From NCBI GenBank assembly GCA_947561585.1, contig CANNZV010001067.1, positions 121,817-185,816 of the forward strand: a DNA stretch of 64,000 nt, given 5' to 3'. Positions 1 through 11,196 of the stretch are shown in pieces. The stretch is from Caprella mutica (Eukaryota > Arthropoda > Malacostraca > Amphipoda > Caprellidae). Each line of letters begins with the position of its first letter. The stretch's first letter is position 1. The notes beneath the pieces are model-generated. The model was not told where the DNA came from. It saw only the letters and a list, made by a program, of their open reading frames with translations, and did not search any database. Both the position numbers and the translations under genes were made by a program.

Positions 1-68
1 ATTGTGGAAAAAGGAAGAGATTCGTAAAAAGTAAGACTCGAAAATACAGCGTGTGTACTGCCTTTAGG
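1..68. mobile_element. Decayed Harbinger-like foldback arm
   Basis: The start of the window resembles the right arm of the foldback element at 5130-5330. It has the same order of TTGTGGAAAAAG, then GTAAGACT/TTGG-like sequence, then CAGCGTGTGTAC and a degenerate GGCCCTT end. The arm stops where the Harbinger terminal repeat would stop, so the two copies share that boundary. The left arm lies outside the window or is lost. Identity is clearly below that between the arms of the 5.1-kb copy, so this is an older insertion. Confidence 0.5.
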
Positions 69-360
69 ACAGTGTTTGTTGCTTCTGCTTTGGTTTGACC
101 TGAGACACACGGCACATCCAATTAAGGTACTATTTGCTCAATATTAAGAAATATAGTAGAGCAAATGTTCTCAATTGTAGCAGAGAGAAGAGGAGTGAAA
201 GAAGAGGCAGAAGAACTCATTGCGTGATGGATTACAGCATAGGACAGTGACAGTGAACAAATTCACTCTACAGTTAGCAATAGTGTATTTAAAATGTTCT
301 TCAAAGATATCACCGCTGTCATACCAAAACAAATACAAACGAGATATAAATGGCTCTTTG

Positions 361-454
361 ACGGAGCTCATGACTGCAGAAAAGCTACTCTGAGTCGTAA
401 CTACACAAGCTATACTGCAATCGCGAATGGAAGAGGAAAATGAAGAGGTGGTAG
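361..454 (+). pseudogene. Short dispersed fragment, possibly Harbinger transposase 5' end
   Basis: This stretch shares blocks with 57811-57970 (the fullest copy), 38881-38950 and 5429-5462. The shared words are TGCAGAAAAGCTACT near its start and AAGAGGAAAATGAAGAGGTG at its end. The plus strand reads K-R-K-M-K-R-W and then a stop. A basic R/K-rich stretch followed by tryptophans is typical of the N-terminus of HARBI1-like nucleases. That link is an inference from a very short stretch. Compared with the 57.8-kb copy it lacks a middle segment. It is certainly not an intact gene. Confidence 0.3.
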
Positions 455-573
455 AAAAGTTCAACAGCCAGTCTCTCACTAAAAGTAACAAATCGCAATA
501 AAACATTCGTCTTCTTTAAATACCTTGAATGATTATAAAACAAAAGTGAATTTACAGAAACTACATTTTGATG

Positions 574-727
574 GGCTAAATTACGAATTATCGGTCAGTT
601 TCACATCTTCGGTCATATAAGAAAAAACAATTTTATAATTATAAAATAAAATAAAATAACAATTATAATGTAGTTTTTTCTTATATGACCGAAGATGTGA
701 AACTGACCGATAATTCGTAATTTACCC
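574..727. mobile_element. Family A MITE, copy 1 (no central core)
   Basis: This is the reference description of family A. The left arm (GGCTAAATTACGAATTATCGG, with CAGTTTCACATCTTCGGTC further in) is mirrored by the right arm (GACCGAAGATGTGAAACTG to TTTACCC), giving a hairpin with arms of about 55-60 bp. Each arm ends inward in a run of A or T (AAGAAAAAAC / GTTTTTTCTT). Most copies are flanked by TA, as expected of Tc1/mariner-type target duplication. There is no open frame, so the element is non-autonomous. In this copy the interior is only AT-rich spacer. The right end runs into an 11-C run and then a 10-T run (725-745). Confidence 0.85.
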
Positions 728-1276
728 CCCCCCCCTTTTTTTTTTCTTCCACCCACCACCGACAGCTTCCGTAAGTCCCTGGGGGTATTGAAAACTTATG
801 GCGATTCCCTATAAATATAATGGCCTGTCTTATTAGACAATGGACTGGATGGTATTCAACTTATGCAGTTGAATAAATTAGAATTGGACTTATAATTCAA
901 TTAGAAGAAGTATATTAAAATTCAGAGATAGTAATCAGCATGATAAATATATAGCTGAGTACGAGATAGAACACAATAGAGGTTAAAAACTTTACTGCCA
1001 CATAACTATTAGCCAGATAAAAAGCTTATTTATAACTTACAGTAATTAAGGTGTACACATAATTAACCTGTATACATTGCTACCCATTTTTGCGGTCAAC
1101 TTACATGGTTAACAATTTAGTCAATGTTCCATAGTAACTATAGCTATAGATACAAGGGACTTCAGAGAGCATGCTCGGAAGAACTGAAGCAATTGAGGTT
1201 ATAGAACATCAACCCGCATATTCACCAAATGATTTCCATTTGCCGATACTCCTCTGTGGGCAGATACATTCTTATT
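728..1276. other. AT-rich spacer
   Basis: This begins with the C-run/T-run left after the element. A small perfect hairpin (ATTCAAC, 7-base loop, GTTGAAT) lies at 854-874. I see no gene, array or element in the rest. Confidence 0.5.
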
Positions 1277-1450
1277 GGGTGAATTACGAATTATCGGTCA
1301 GTTCCACATCTTCGGTAATACAAGAGAAAAAGTTCAGAAAACAATATTAATTATTTAAATTTAAATGGTACCAATTAAATAATTATTGTTATGTCGTTTT
1401 CTCTTATATGACCGAAGATGTGGACCTAATCGATAATTGGTAATTCACCC
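1277..1450. mobile_element. Family A MITE, copy 2
   Basis: Both arms are present (GGGTGAATTACGAATTATCGG at left, ending GATAATTGGTAATTCACCC at right). The core is reduced to a short palindrome around ATTTAAATGGTACCAATTAAAT instead of the usual 20-bp palindrome. The arms share the variant GGTGAATT/AATTCACC. The flanks are TT/TA, a decayed TA pair. Confidence 0.85.
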
Positions 1451-2668
1451 TATAGATATTCATTTGCCAGACATTATATATCGATAAGTTTATTATTTTT
1501 GAGGATATTGGCGGAAAATAGAAATATTTATCATGCAGACACCAGATAGGAACTAATAAAAGACAGAGACTCTAGCAAGTTATTGGGAAGTATAAAGCCT
1601 GTGCCAGTGTCAGGGAGACGAGTGGTTAAGGGAGTAAAAGGAGATGTACCTGAAGTACCTGAAGTAATTGAATTGCAAGGTATATTACATATTTCTAAAT
1701 TATAAATAATTAATTTCTTGATCACCCATTATAATATAAAAAACAATTTAATAATAAACATACAACTATTTATTTAGATTGCTTTCACCAACAAAGACTG
1801 CACTAGAGTATTCCTGATACCGTATCGGAATTAGAGAGGCCTGCAGAGTATCGGTCTAGATGCAGTGTATCGGCTAACACTAACCCCGGATACTTTGACA
1901 AACCACTCAGCTGTCATTTGTAGGCCTAATTTCCCCTTATGGGGACACATGGGCCTATAAAGGTGGTGAGTAGGGATATGCAGATATTGGCCAGCTTGAG
2001 GTACAATGTAGTTAAGAAGCTACAGCAGGCCATACTAAACTCTCTTGGTAAACTCACTGTATCTGGTATCAGTGTAATACAAATGTTATACAGCTTCTAT
2101 GTTGGTATAACTACTAACTATCGGGAACAAGTAACAATTGGACACTTAACAATTTAGAGTAGTTAGTTACTTCTCCATACATATTTACCTTTTCTTCGTA
2201 ACTATGTTTCATTTAAATAACACATTAATTATATTTCAATATGATAACTAGAGCAGTTTCTAACGATTAAATTAGGGTATGAGACTGGGCGGCTATGGGT
2301 TGATTGCCAATAGACATTCATTTCAGGCGGAAGTTGTCACGTTAATTTGTTGAAAAACTGCCGCGCTTGCAATATTCTCTGAGCCTGGAATGGTTCCAAT
2401 CTAGTCAATTGGAATGATATTCCCACTGTAACTGAGATGGAAGAGATAATTCCTGGGACAAAAAGTTAGAACTAGTCTAGCTCTGGCTATGGGGAGGAAA
2501 CTTTGTCTGCTCATGGATATATTATAGACATAGAAAATAGCCAGCCGTACAGTTAGTGAGTTATACTAATGAAATGGTAAGGATGTCACATTCAATCTTA
2601 GCAATGATTACAGTGCAGATCTTTCTATGATAAAAAGTATTTATCTTGAGAAAGAAGCAATAGGAAGA
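1451..2668. other. AT-rich spacer with TATCGG words
   Basis: Around 1818-1875 the words CGTATCGG, GTATCGGTC and GTATCGGC recur, like the region at 11.9-12.1 kb. This may be a scrap of the same old repeat. An open frame at 1939-2157 (plus, 72 codons) shows no recognisable domain, and I do not call it a gene. Nothing else stands out. Confidence 0.4.
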
Positions 2669-2772
2669 ATTTCCAATTAGGTGTACACAGAAAATTCCAG
2701 TTAGGTGTACACAGAAAATTCCAATTAGGTGTACACAGAAAATTCCAATTAGATGTACACAGAAAATTCCAA
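2669..2772. repeat. Minisatellite, 24-bp unit, about 4.3 copies
   Basis: The unit contains TTCCAATTAGGTGTACACAG followed by AAAA. Copies are nearly identical, with single substitutions (CAGTTAGG, TTAGATG). Each unit carries GTGTACAC, a perfect 8-bp palindrome. Confidence 0.9.
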
Positions 2773-2892
2773 AGTGTGACTATAAGAGCGAAATAGTGGG
2801 TATACTGTAGCAACAGAGTGCGGTAGTACCTAGCACAGTGAGGTTATATCCAGAGGTTAAGGAGGAGGTGCTATGGGATAGCAACTAACGGA

Positions 2893-2908
2893 GGGGGGGG
2901 GGGGGGGG
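2893..2908 (+). repeat. Poly-G run (16 G)
   Basis: Sixteen consecutive G are followed by a purine-only stretch (AGGAGGAGAGG). This is a candidate for G-quadruplex or triplex structure and a likely slippage or sequencing-error site. Confidence 0.9.
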
Positions 2909-4043
2909 AGGAGGAGAGGTGTAGATTGCAATGCCCTAAATAAAAGCTAACGAAGCCACATATTACATAATGCAATAGAATGACCAAATACACAACATTA
3001 ATCTGATTGAGAAGGCAACAGCTCCATTTTGTATGCCAGGCCACACGTTCTATTTACTTGGTGCCGGGAGACTTGGTCTGCATCACCGTACACCTGGCAC
3101 CCGCAAAGATGAAATAAAATGCAAAAACTAACATTACGTCAAATGAAAACTCTTCTAATTAAAACATTTTGAATAAAAATAGCGTTAAGATGTTTTCTTT
3201 AGATCGTTAGGTAAAAGAGAATAAGTTATAATAATTAGTAATTGTTTGTGTGGCAGTGTGTGGCAATCCATGCTCTGGTTGCCGCTGTTCTAATTTCTTG
3301 AAGCTTTTGTAATTACTATCAAGAGATAGTTATTCTCCTCAGAATAACTCCTATGTATGCTAGCGCAATGCCTTCTACATGCACACACGACCTGGCATGA
3401 ACACAACATTAACATTTGATACTTTAGAGTTTAGATAGAGCAAATTAGTGATGGAGTTAATTCCTTCATAATAGATTATTTATTTGTACCAATTAATCTG
3501 GAACCTTGTTAGAGAGGTAGGTAATGCTAAATTCTACTGGTTGTTAACTACTAAAAATCATGTTATTTTGTTTTAAAAGAACTAACGGAACATTTAACTG
3601 GTAGAGTACCGTAAATAAATACTCGTTTTCTAGCATGTTCTACTTGCAGCTCTACTTCTCGTAGCAAATGCAGCAGGTGCAGACTAATTCACAGGTGAAG
3701 TTTAGCGTGCATATCGAAATGCAAGAGGGGTAATAAATAATGGTGGCATTACTAGCTAGGTGGGCCAATCTAAAACAATGTGAGGGCCACATATCACATG
3801 TCACGAGAACATTCATCAGCTCTACGCCACACTCACCGGATCAAAGGCAAGAAAAGAAGGCCTTGCCGTTAGACACACACAGACAACAGATCTACAAGCT
3901 AACTTCTCAGCACTACAATTCATACCACATTAAGAGGAAAGGAGAGAATTAGTCGACTGATTCTTTAGAGAAAAAAGTTTACCGCACATGAAAATTGATG
4001 AAAAGTAATCTTGTTATAAATTTTTAGAAAATAAAATGATAAA
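2909..4043. other. AT-rich spacer
   Basis: There is no array or element. An open frame at 3740-3952 (plus, 70 codons) has no recognisable motif and no splice context that persuades me. Confidence 0.4.
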
Positions 4044-4098
4044 AGTTTTTTCTTATATAACCGAAGATGTGAAAGCGACCGATAATTCGTACCGTACC
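4044..4098. mobile_element. Family A MITE, solo right arm
   Basis: Only the arm AGTTTTTTCTTATATAACCG ... GATAATTCGTACCGTACC is present. The expected mirror arm is absent upstream. Substitutions in the outer end (GTACCGTACC) mark it as old. Confidence 0.75.
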
Positions 4099-4715
4099 AT
4101 CAGGATAATAGACACAGAGCATATGTTGTTAGGTCATATAAAGCCCCTCGAGTCTAGAGGTTGCAGTACAGCATTGTAAGGGGACCAAGGGCTGCTAATT
4201 TGAATGGGCCACAGCAATCACACCGAGTGTGTAGTTAGTGTTAAAGACCTCCATTTAGAGAGATAAACTCTCTAGTCAATGGCAATAAATAACAATTGCC
4301 AAATCGATTGTCTTCGCAACATGCTGGCTACACATTACACGCTAAATTAAGTCTTCTTCTAAGTGCGGTTGGAGGTTAGAAGTAGAGCATGAGAAAAACT
4401 ATACTAAAAATCTTGACTATGATCTTAAATAAATCATTATCGTTCAAAATAATTCACTTAAACTTTCAAACTATAGTATACCAATTGAAACTGAGGAATT
4501 CGTTACTTTATTTTCAATAACATTCATGCATTCGAAAAATTTATGCGGAGTAATAAGAAGATTATGAATATCCTTTTAGTATTAATGAAATAATTGAAAT
4601 TAATAAATAATTGTTCCTATGAAACACCATTTCAAAGAACTGTACCACCAAAACAATTGCCAAACACAGTCACAGAGTACATTTGGTAATGTGCATCACT
4701 TGCATTACACTGTCT
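4099..4715. other. AT-rich spacer
   Basis: I see nothing recognisable beyond AT-rich sequence. Confidence 0.4.
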
Positions 4716-4912
4716 AGGGTAAGTCACGAATTAGTGGTAGGTTCCACATATTCGGTCATGTATAAAAAACTATTTAATAATTATTTATTTCTAATTGGTA
4801 TCTATCTATTCCTATAGGTATCATGGAAAATAAAAAAAATATATAATTATTATACAATTTTTTCTTATATGACCGAAGATGTGAAACTGACCGATAATTC
4901 GTTCCTTACCCT
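4716..4912. mobile_element. Family A MITE, copy 3
   Basis: Both arms are present, from AGGGTAAGTCACGAATTAGTG to GATAATTCGTTCCTTACCCT. The core is a short imperfect palindrome (GGTATCTATCTATTCCTATAGGTATC) in place of the usual CCTGCAGG centre. Confidence 0.85.
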
Positions 4913-4954
4913 CTATGTTCATGAATTAGATGGTGTGTTTTATAGGTTCTCATA

Positions 4955-5070
4955 ACCAGTGGCACGTGTTGCAGTGACAATACGTGGCAGAGGGGCATAG
5001 ATCATCATTAGTGATATTGTTACACAGGGATGGGGGAGCCACTGGAGTGAGGTTAAAGCTGATCATAAGG
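4955..5070. repeat. Dispersed repeat, pair member 1
   Basis: CAGTGGCACGTG opens and AGCCACTGGAGTGAG closes an AT/GC-mixed stretch. A diverged relative lies at 5772-5859 with CAGTGGCATGTA, TTACACGGAGCATAGG and ACCACTAGAGTGA in the same order. The CAGTGGC/GCCACTG ends recall hAT termini, but I find no matching 8-bp duplication. Confidence 0.35.
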
Positions 5071-5094
5071 CAGTTAAATCAGTTAGTCTAGCGC

Positions 5095-5365
5095 ACATTT
5101 TACTTGTTTCTGTCTGTCGGTTGCTTTAAAGGGCCGTACACACGCAGGGTTTTTAAGTCTTTCCACCAGACTGTTTGCTAAGCTCCTCCTACTTTTTCCA
5201 CAAGAATATAAGAAAAAACTATATAAATCGTATAATTATTGTTTTTTCTTATATTCTTGTGGAAAAAGTAGGAGGAGCTTAGCAAACAGTTTGGTGGAAA
5301 GACTTGGAAACCCAGCGTGTGTACGGCCCTTAAAAGCAACCGACAGACGGAAACAAGTAAAATGT
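5095..5365. repeat. 271-bp near-perfect palindrome around a Harbinger insertion
   Basis: The arm ACATTTTACTTGTTTC at 5095 is mirrored by GAAACAAGTAAAATGT ending at 5365. The inverted match continues inward through CTGTCGGTTGCTT / AAGCAACCGACAG on either side of the element at 5130-5330. Removing the element and one TAA leaves a target palindrome of about 67 bp (32-bp arms with TAA at the centre, about one mismatch). Confidence 0.85.
5130..5330. mobile_element. PIF/Harbinger-like foldback MITE (201 bp)
   Basis: The terminal inverted repeat AGGGCCGTACACACGC is of the PIF/Harbinger type (G/C-rich start, then GTACACAC). It is flanked by TAA at 5127-5129 and 5331-5333, the expected 3-bp target duplication. 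The arms are long (about 85 bp) and nearly perfect through TTTGCTAAGCTCCTCCTAC and TTTTTCCACAAGAATATAAG, with a short AT loop. There is no coding capacity. The near identity of the arms indicates a young insertion. Confidence 0.8.
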
Positions 5366-5428
5366 TTATCAGTCACAAAAATATAATTGATGAGTTTTTA
5401 TAGAACTAATACCTAAATCAAGTATCAT

Positions 5429-5462
5429 GAGAGGAAAATGAAGAGGTACAGTCAAAGAGAAG
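5429..5462 (+). pseudogene. Short dispersed fragment, possibly Harbinger transposase
   Basis: This shares GAGGAAAATGAAGAGGT with 361-454 and 57811-57970. Only the last block of the fragment family is visible. It lies about 65 bp downstream of the Harbinger-bearing palindrome, and whether the two are linked by history is unknown. Confidence 0.2.
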
Positions 5463-5573
5463 ACAACAAGAAACTTCGCTGCAAATTGAATGTGTTTGTA
5501 GATGTAAAGTTGTCATAGGAACACGAAGACTAATTTAGAAAAACTGAAAATTACAACAAATGAGAGAAGTATA

Positions 5574-5629
5574 GATTTTTTTATATGACCGAAAATGTGA
5601 AACCGATCCGTAATTCGTAACTTAGCCTA
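5574..5629. mobile_element. Family A MITE, solo right arm
   Basis: TTTTTTATATGACCGAAAATG to CGTAATTCGTAACTTAGCCTA is present without a left arm. It carries the AAACCGAT arm variant. The end is followed by TA. Confidence 0.75.
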
Positions 5630-7095
5630 GATCCAAATAGAAAAACCGTAGATCCGACTGTTGTTTACATATCTAATGTAATTCACATAGGATATTAGCA
5701 GTAGAAAATAGCATGTGTGTCAGTGTATCACCACGTGTATGCTTCATTGTAGTCAGTTTTTAGCCCTAAAGCAGTGGCATGTAACCACAGACACACGTGA
5801 CCCCTATTACACGGAGCATAGGAACCACTAGAGTGATATGAACACTGCTCATACTCATAGTTAGGATGGCATGAACAACCTTCTCACTCATTCTCATAGT
5901 TATTCAAACAGGAGAAATGGTGCGTTTTCCATTAGAATTTTTCTGAGTTGATAGTACTCATCTAAGGAAAGATAATTTGAAACTAAATCCTACTTGACAC
6001 TAAAAATGCTCTAGGTATAAGAAGTTGCCACTGCACCAAAGTTGTGAAGTGACAATATCTTTCACTCAATCGAAATATAAAAATGACGAAGACAACCAAG
6101 GAAATTGATTCACAATACATATTATATTATTACTCCAACCGCAAAATAAATGAGTTCTATCAAGGTTGAAAGTAATGAATTTCTATTATTGTTACAAATA
6201 CACAGTTAGTGCAACCTTTATATATTGATATCAAAATCTTGAAATAACTGTACGTGTACAATAAAATAAAACGGACCTACATTTAGCCAGTATGGATATA
6301 TTTTACTACTCTATATCACTAAAAGTAAATTTTTGAGTAAATAATTCAAATTTTAAAAATCTGTCTTTCGTTCAAACCTGAAATGAAGTAAATCGGTGAA
6401 GTACTGATGAAGTTACAGCCAAATGTTCCATATAAGAACTAGAATATTTTTTCCAAAAGCAACAATCACTCCCAAGGTATAGAGTTACACATCGTCTCAA
6501 TTAAAATATATTTTGAACCTCGTTAATACTATGTAAAAATTATTTAACAATATTGTTATAATTAATAAATAACACAAAGTCATTAATAAACACTGTTGCA
6601 CAATGTTACTCATTTTAATCATGTATTTCAATTAGCGTTCATTTACAGGTGATTGCCTAAGACTTTATATTCTATTCTTATATTTCATCCATAATCTACT
6701 TAGAAGAGATACGCAATTAGATTATACATACAATATATAATAATACACTAAGGTAATTACGTAATATGTTTTTTTTTACCAAACAATGAAGTAGCCCCTT
6801 GAAACTGATGCTCAAACATACTCTACATCTAATAAAAGTACCTAAATATATTTATCTATACTAATCATAGCAAAAGTACAAGATCCAAATGCACACATAA
6901 TATAATCATAGGTCTATTTATTTGAGGGATTTTTTTGTAGTCCACAATAGCAATTTTCCACCCAATCTGCGTTCTAATTGACAGAGATTATACATTTCAT
7001 CCAAAAGAAACAGAGGACTAGGAAAACTATAAATGTAGATAACGAATTCAATTTGGGGAACCAAAGCCCCAACCTCCGGGGAACTCATTCTCAGT
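5630..7095. other. AT-rich spacer with one repeat scrap
   Basis: This contains the second member of the CAGTGGC-type pair at 5772-5859. The remainder is very AT-rich with no array, element or credible gene. An open frame starting at 6978 runs into the next family A copy and is not real. Confidence 0.4.
5772..5859. repeat. Dispersed repeat, pair member 2
   Basis: This is a diverged match to 4955-5070. It shares CAGTGGCAYGT, TTACAC, AACCACTAGAGTGA and the following CTGCTCATA/CTGATCATA block. Confidence 0.35.
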
Positions 7096-7228
7096 GGGGT
7101 AAGTTACGAGTTATCGGTCAGTTGCACATCTTCGGTCATATAAGAAAAAAATTCAAATTATTATATCGGTGTTCTTTTTATATGACCGAAGAAGTGAAAC
7201 CAACCGATAAAATTCGTTACTCACCCTA
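7096..7228. mobile_element. Family A MITE, copy 4 (short, coreless)
   Basis: Both arms are present with only about 20 bp of AT spacer between them. The right arm carries an extra A in GATAAAATTCG. It abuts another partial copy (7229-7342) with no gap. Confidence 0.85.
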
Positions 7229-7342
7229 CTATTATTTGTATCCATGATACCAGCAGGTAACATGGATACAAATACAATCATTAAATCTGTTTTCTTATAT
7301 GACCGAAGATGTGAAAGCTACCACTAATTCATAAGTTGCCCT
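7229..7342. mobile_element. Family A MITE, core plus right arm
   Basis: The core palindrome TGTATCCATGATACCAGCAG / GTAACATGGATACA is followed by the usual right arm ending ATAAGTTGCCCT. The left arm is missing, and its place is taken by the complete copy at 7096-7228. The two together read as arm-arm-core-arm. Confidence 0.8.
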
Positions 7343-8707
7343 ATTTCACAGCAACATCTGACTAACTCTAGCAACTCCAATAGAATCAATTGCAGTGAGT
7401 AACACAGTAAGCGTTAGTTACCAATAGTGTATGACCATTACACACAAAGTTATGTTTAACTTCAGAAATTGCTATCACGAATGTAAATACATTAGAGCTA
7501 AAATCGATTGGGGTTATTCGGAACTGGCATGAACCCTATTATTATTCAAATACAGTAATCACTAAAACCTAAATAGTAGTCAATGAAAAACTCTAACATA
7601 TTAAATATTTTATCGAAATTAACATGTTTGATGTATAAAAGTTTTTGTAGAAAGTTTCAGAACTATCGCAGAGCATTAGAAATGAAGTGATGAGAGTTAA
7701 AAGGCAGTGGAATCACTATATAGTAATGGCTGGCACATCAATCACTGGGTAATTATCAGGCCTGGTGAAAAGTTAGGCAGTGCAATTAATATCTCCACAG
7801 GCACACCGGAATACATAAACACCTCGCAAATGAACCATCTACTCAAAGAAACTTTTACATTATTAAAATAGCAGAGATGGTATTGAAAGTTAAAAAAAAG
7901 AGATAGATATTTAAACAATTGAGTGTGTCAACAGTATTATTTTCAACTCTGCGTGAATATTTAATCACTTCTACACTTTAGATTAATCAATTATTTCACC
8001 TGTCAATTTGCTAGATACCAATTACGATTCATAATATATTCATGAAAATCTCATTTAAAATTTAAGTTATTGTACGCTTTAACAATTAACGCATATTCAT
8101 TATTTATGCAATTAATAACTGTCTAAACATTGATCTGCATTATTTTACCAATCATTACCAATTCGAATGTCCAGAAAATACAATAAGCATTAATTTTCAC
8201 GAGAAATTATCTATTTTCCACCTTGGAAAGTATAGTCAAAGTGTGAATTTCCATATTGAAAATAGCAGCAAAATCTGGCAACACAGTAGTTCATTTTAGC
8301 AAACAATGAGTAGAAATGTCACTCACTGACACAATAGCCAATATATCTCGGTTGCAAGGTCTAAACGATTTAGGAGGCATTCCAATACTATAAAAAAAAT
8401 TCATACAAATAGACTTTGAGAACAGCAGAGAATTGTACAGTCATCACGTGCAAAGACTGTGTAGAGGTACAGGTACAATGCTTTACGTGACTGTACACAG
8501 ACGAAAGACAGCGCATGCAATGGGAAGGTCATGGCGCTAAAAAGAGTGTGAGGCATTGTTTTTGCGAAACATACCATCCATTGCGTAAAATAACACAAAA
8601 ACATACACTTTTCGCACGATACGGACATACACACTCACACGCTCATCATATGGAACTGTTACCAATGTCTAAAAAGTATACAAAACGTTTAAAACACTTA
8701 AGGAACT
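7343..8707. other. AT-rich spacer
   Basis: Short overlapping open frames at 8401-8709 on both strands cover a somewhat less AT-rich patch. I recognise nothing in them. No repeats are seen. Confidence 0.4.
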
Positions 8708-8912
8708 AGAGTAAACGACGAATTTTCGGCCAGTTTCACATCTTCGGTCATAAGAAAAAACTATATTTTTAAATTTTATTGTAATTGGTATCCATGATAC
8801 CTGCAGGTATCATGGATACCAATTACAATAAAATTTAAATAACAATTATAATATCGTTTTTTCTTCTATGACCGAAGATGTGAAACTGACCGATAATTCA
8901 TAACTTACCCTA
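8708..8912. mobile_element. Family A MITE, copy 5 (canonical core)
   Basis: Both arms surround the canonical core. TTGGTATCCATGATACC and its mirror meet at CCTGCAGG, and the palindrome extends outward through AATTACAATAAAATTTAAA. This is one of the best-preserved copies and could fold into a hairpin of nearly 100 bp. Flanks are TA/TA. Confidence 0.9.
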
Positions 8913-10017
8913 ATTGAAATATACTCACTGAGCATTTGAGGAGAAATATTGTAATAAAATGTAGTTATAGTTTGTAACCACCTGAACAGGTGAGTAAGGA
9001 GAGAGAACTGCACTCACTACAACACTAACTACAACTGAATAACCAAACTAACGCAAGTAACGCATTGCCTAGGCCTATGAGACTATTACCTAGGCCTATA
9101 GAGGTGTACGCTGATAACAAAGGAGTCGGAGACACTAGTTAATCTTCTATGGCCCCACCATAACTTTCTCTTTCGGTTCCAATGATGACAGAAGAACTAG
9201 AAGTATAAATACACTAAAACGAAAGAGCAATGCATGTTTGGAAATAATGTAATAACGCTACTAACATATCAATTCTCACTATGTTCACATTTTGTTCGTG
9301 GGAACAGTGCCGAAGCTTTTACCAGATGATTAGTAAGAAGATTACACCGTGTGGATTTCAAAGGCCAGCTAATTACTCGGTATCTAGGTACACTAATTAA
9401 TAATCTATTGAGAAGAAAGAGCAGAGGTATTTGTAATGTAACTATGACATCTTTATGTGGCTACACCGTACAGGCAATTACCATTAAGATAACCTACAAA
9501 AACATCTAAAGCTAACAAAAAATGCCACCACTTAAAAAAAAAAAAAGATATTTATGTTATATAGATAATAATTATATCATAACATTGTAATAATAAAAAG
9601 GAAAGTCTTGATAGTGACAATGTAGATGCAGGAGAGATGGGGTTGAACTAACCACAAGTTATAACCACGGCAATTAAAAGGTACTGAAAATTAATGTCAA
9701 GTGGATTTTTTATCAGTAAAAAAAAGACTTCACAAATTAGGAGCAAGCGGAATAATATAATGGAAAGGACACGATAATAACTATTCGATTTACATTCTAT
9801 TCAATTAAATTGTAGTTATGAAAGTCAACCAAACGTGTAACTTAATTATTAGTTACGATTACTTTTAATAAGGTATCAAATTATATAATTCAGAATTATT
9901 GAATTAAGATGCAATTAATTGCCTCTTAAGTCAGTTGGTAGTGAAGTTATTATCTCTTATAGTTATTAAAATGAACCATTGCTCTTTATTTGAAGGTACA
10001 CCTATTGTGTGCAGTAA
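8913..10017. other. AT-rich spacer
   Basis: A 14-A run lies near 9534-9546. I see no gene, array or element. Confidence 0.4.
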
Positions 10018-10290
10018 TGAAGGCACACTGACACACAGTGTACCTATGAAGGCACACTGACACACAGTGTACCTATGAAGGCACACTGACACACAGTGTA
10101 CCTATGAAGGCACACTGACACACAGTGTACCTATGAAGGCACACTGACACACAGTGTACCTATGAAGGCACACTGACACACAGTGTACCTGTGAAGGCAC
10201 ACTGACACACAGTGTACCTATGAAGGCACACTGACACACAGTGTACCTGTGAAGGCACACTGGCACACAGTGTACCTATGAAGGCACACA
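10018..10290. repeat. Minisatellite, 29-bp unit, about 9.4 copies
   Basis: The unit contains GAAGGCACACTGACACACAG followed by TGTACCTAT. Units are almost identical (ACCTAT/ACCTGT and CTGACAC/CTGGCAC variants). ACACTG and CAGTGT within each unit can pair as a small stem. Just upstream (9993-10020) is a GAAGGTACACCTATTGTGTG stretch that looks like a diverged founder unit. Confidence 0.95.
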
Positions 10291-10918
10291 CAGACAGACT
10301 TCACTAAGAGTTGAAACACTGCAATCACCTCCATCAATATTGACTCAAATATTCAAAGTCAAGACTGTAATTAACTCCTTTAGAGCTCCTCCATGCATAA
10401 CACAACTTTTAAATTAGAAAACTTTCATTATTTTCAAAGAGGCGAAGACTTCGATAATTTCCTACCATCTTATTTCTTCAAAATTAACAGATATTCTAAT
10501 GCTCTGATAGGAGAATGTCATTAGCCATGGCATCTACAATGTCCCTTGCTTAATAGTTAGACTGTAAATTAAAAGGAGTTTGTTTGCAGGCTTCAGCACC
10601 CTAAGAGTCAGACAATCCACTCTTTCTGAGCACTACAAGAATAAACAGAAAAAGACAGGCAAAAGAGTAAACATTTCGTTAATTGTCAGAGGAATTTCAG
10701 AGTTGTGTTGACTTTGACTGAGGGAAATGTGCTGGTACCTACAGCTCAAATTCAACTCTATCTCCTATAACACTTTAATCAAAAACAGTTAGCACACACA
10801 AATTAGAAATGATGAAGCTATCTATGCTAACTATTTATACATCGGTTTATTTCCTTGATGAATTATAGGTACCTAAAAAATAGTTTCCATAACCACAGAC
10901 AGCACATAACTATAATAC
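10291..10918. other. AT-rich spacer
   Basis: Nothing recognisable. Confidence 0.4.
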
Positions 10919-11196
10919 AGGTAATTTACGAATTATTGATCAGTTCTGCATCTTCGATCATATTAGATAAAAATAACAGTATACTATTATTTTTGTATTT
11001 CACTTGGTATCCATGATACCTGCAGGTATCCTGGATACCAAGTGAAATTGACCATCAATAATAATTGGTATCCATGATACAAGCACGTTTCATGGATTGG
11101 ATACCAATTAATATTAACTTAAATAATCATTCTTATACAGTTTTTTCTTGTATGACTAAAGATGTGAAATCGACTGATAATTGATAAATTACCCTA
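10919..11196. mobile_element. Family A MITE, copy 6 with two cores
   Basis: Decayed arms (GGTAATTTACGAATTATTGATC; GATAATTGATAAATTACCCT) enclose two successive core hairpins. The first is the canonical CCTGCAGG palindrome at about 11015-11050. The second, near 11067-11107, is the same GGTATCCATGATAC type with ACAAGCACGTTT at its turn. The element is 278 bp against about 200 for one-core copies. Confidence 0.85.

Noticed and set aside
4955..5052. hAT insertion with CAGTGGC ends
   Set aside because: The flanking 8-mers do not match and the related copy at 5772 does not share clean ends. Listed only as a dispersed repeat.
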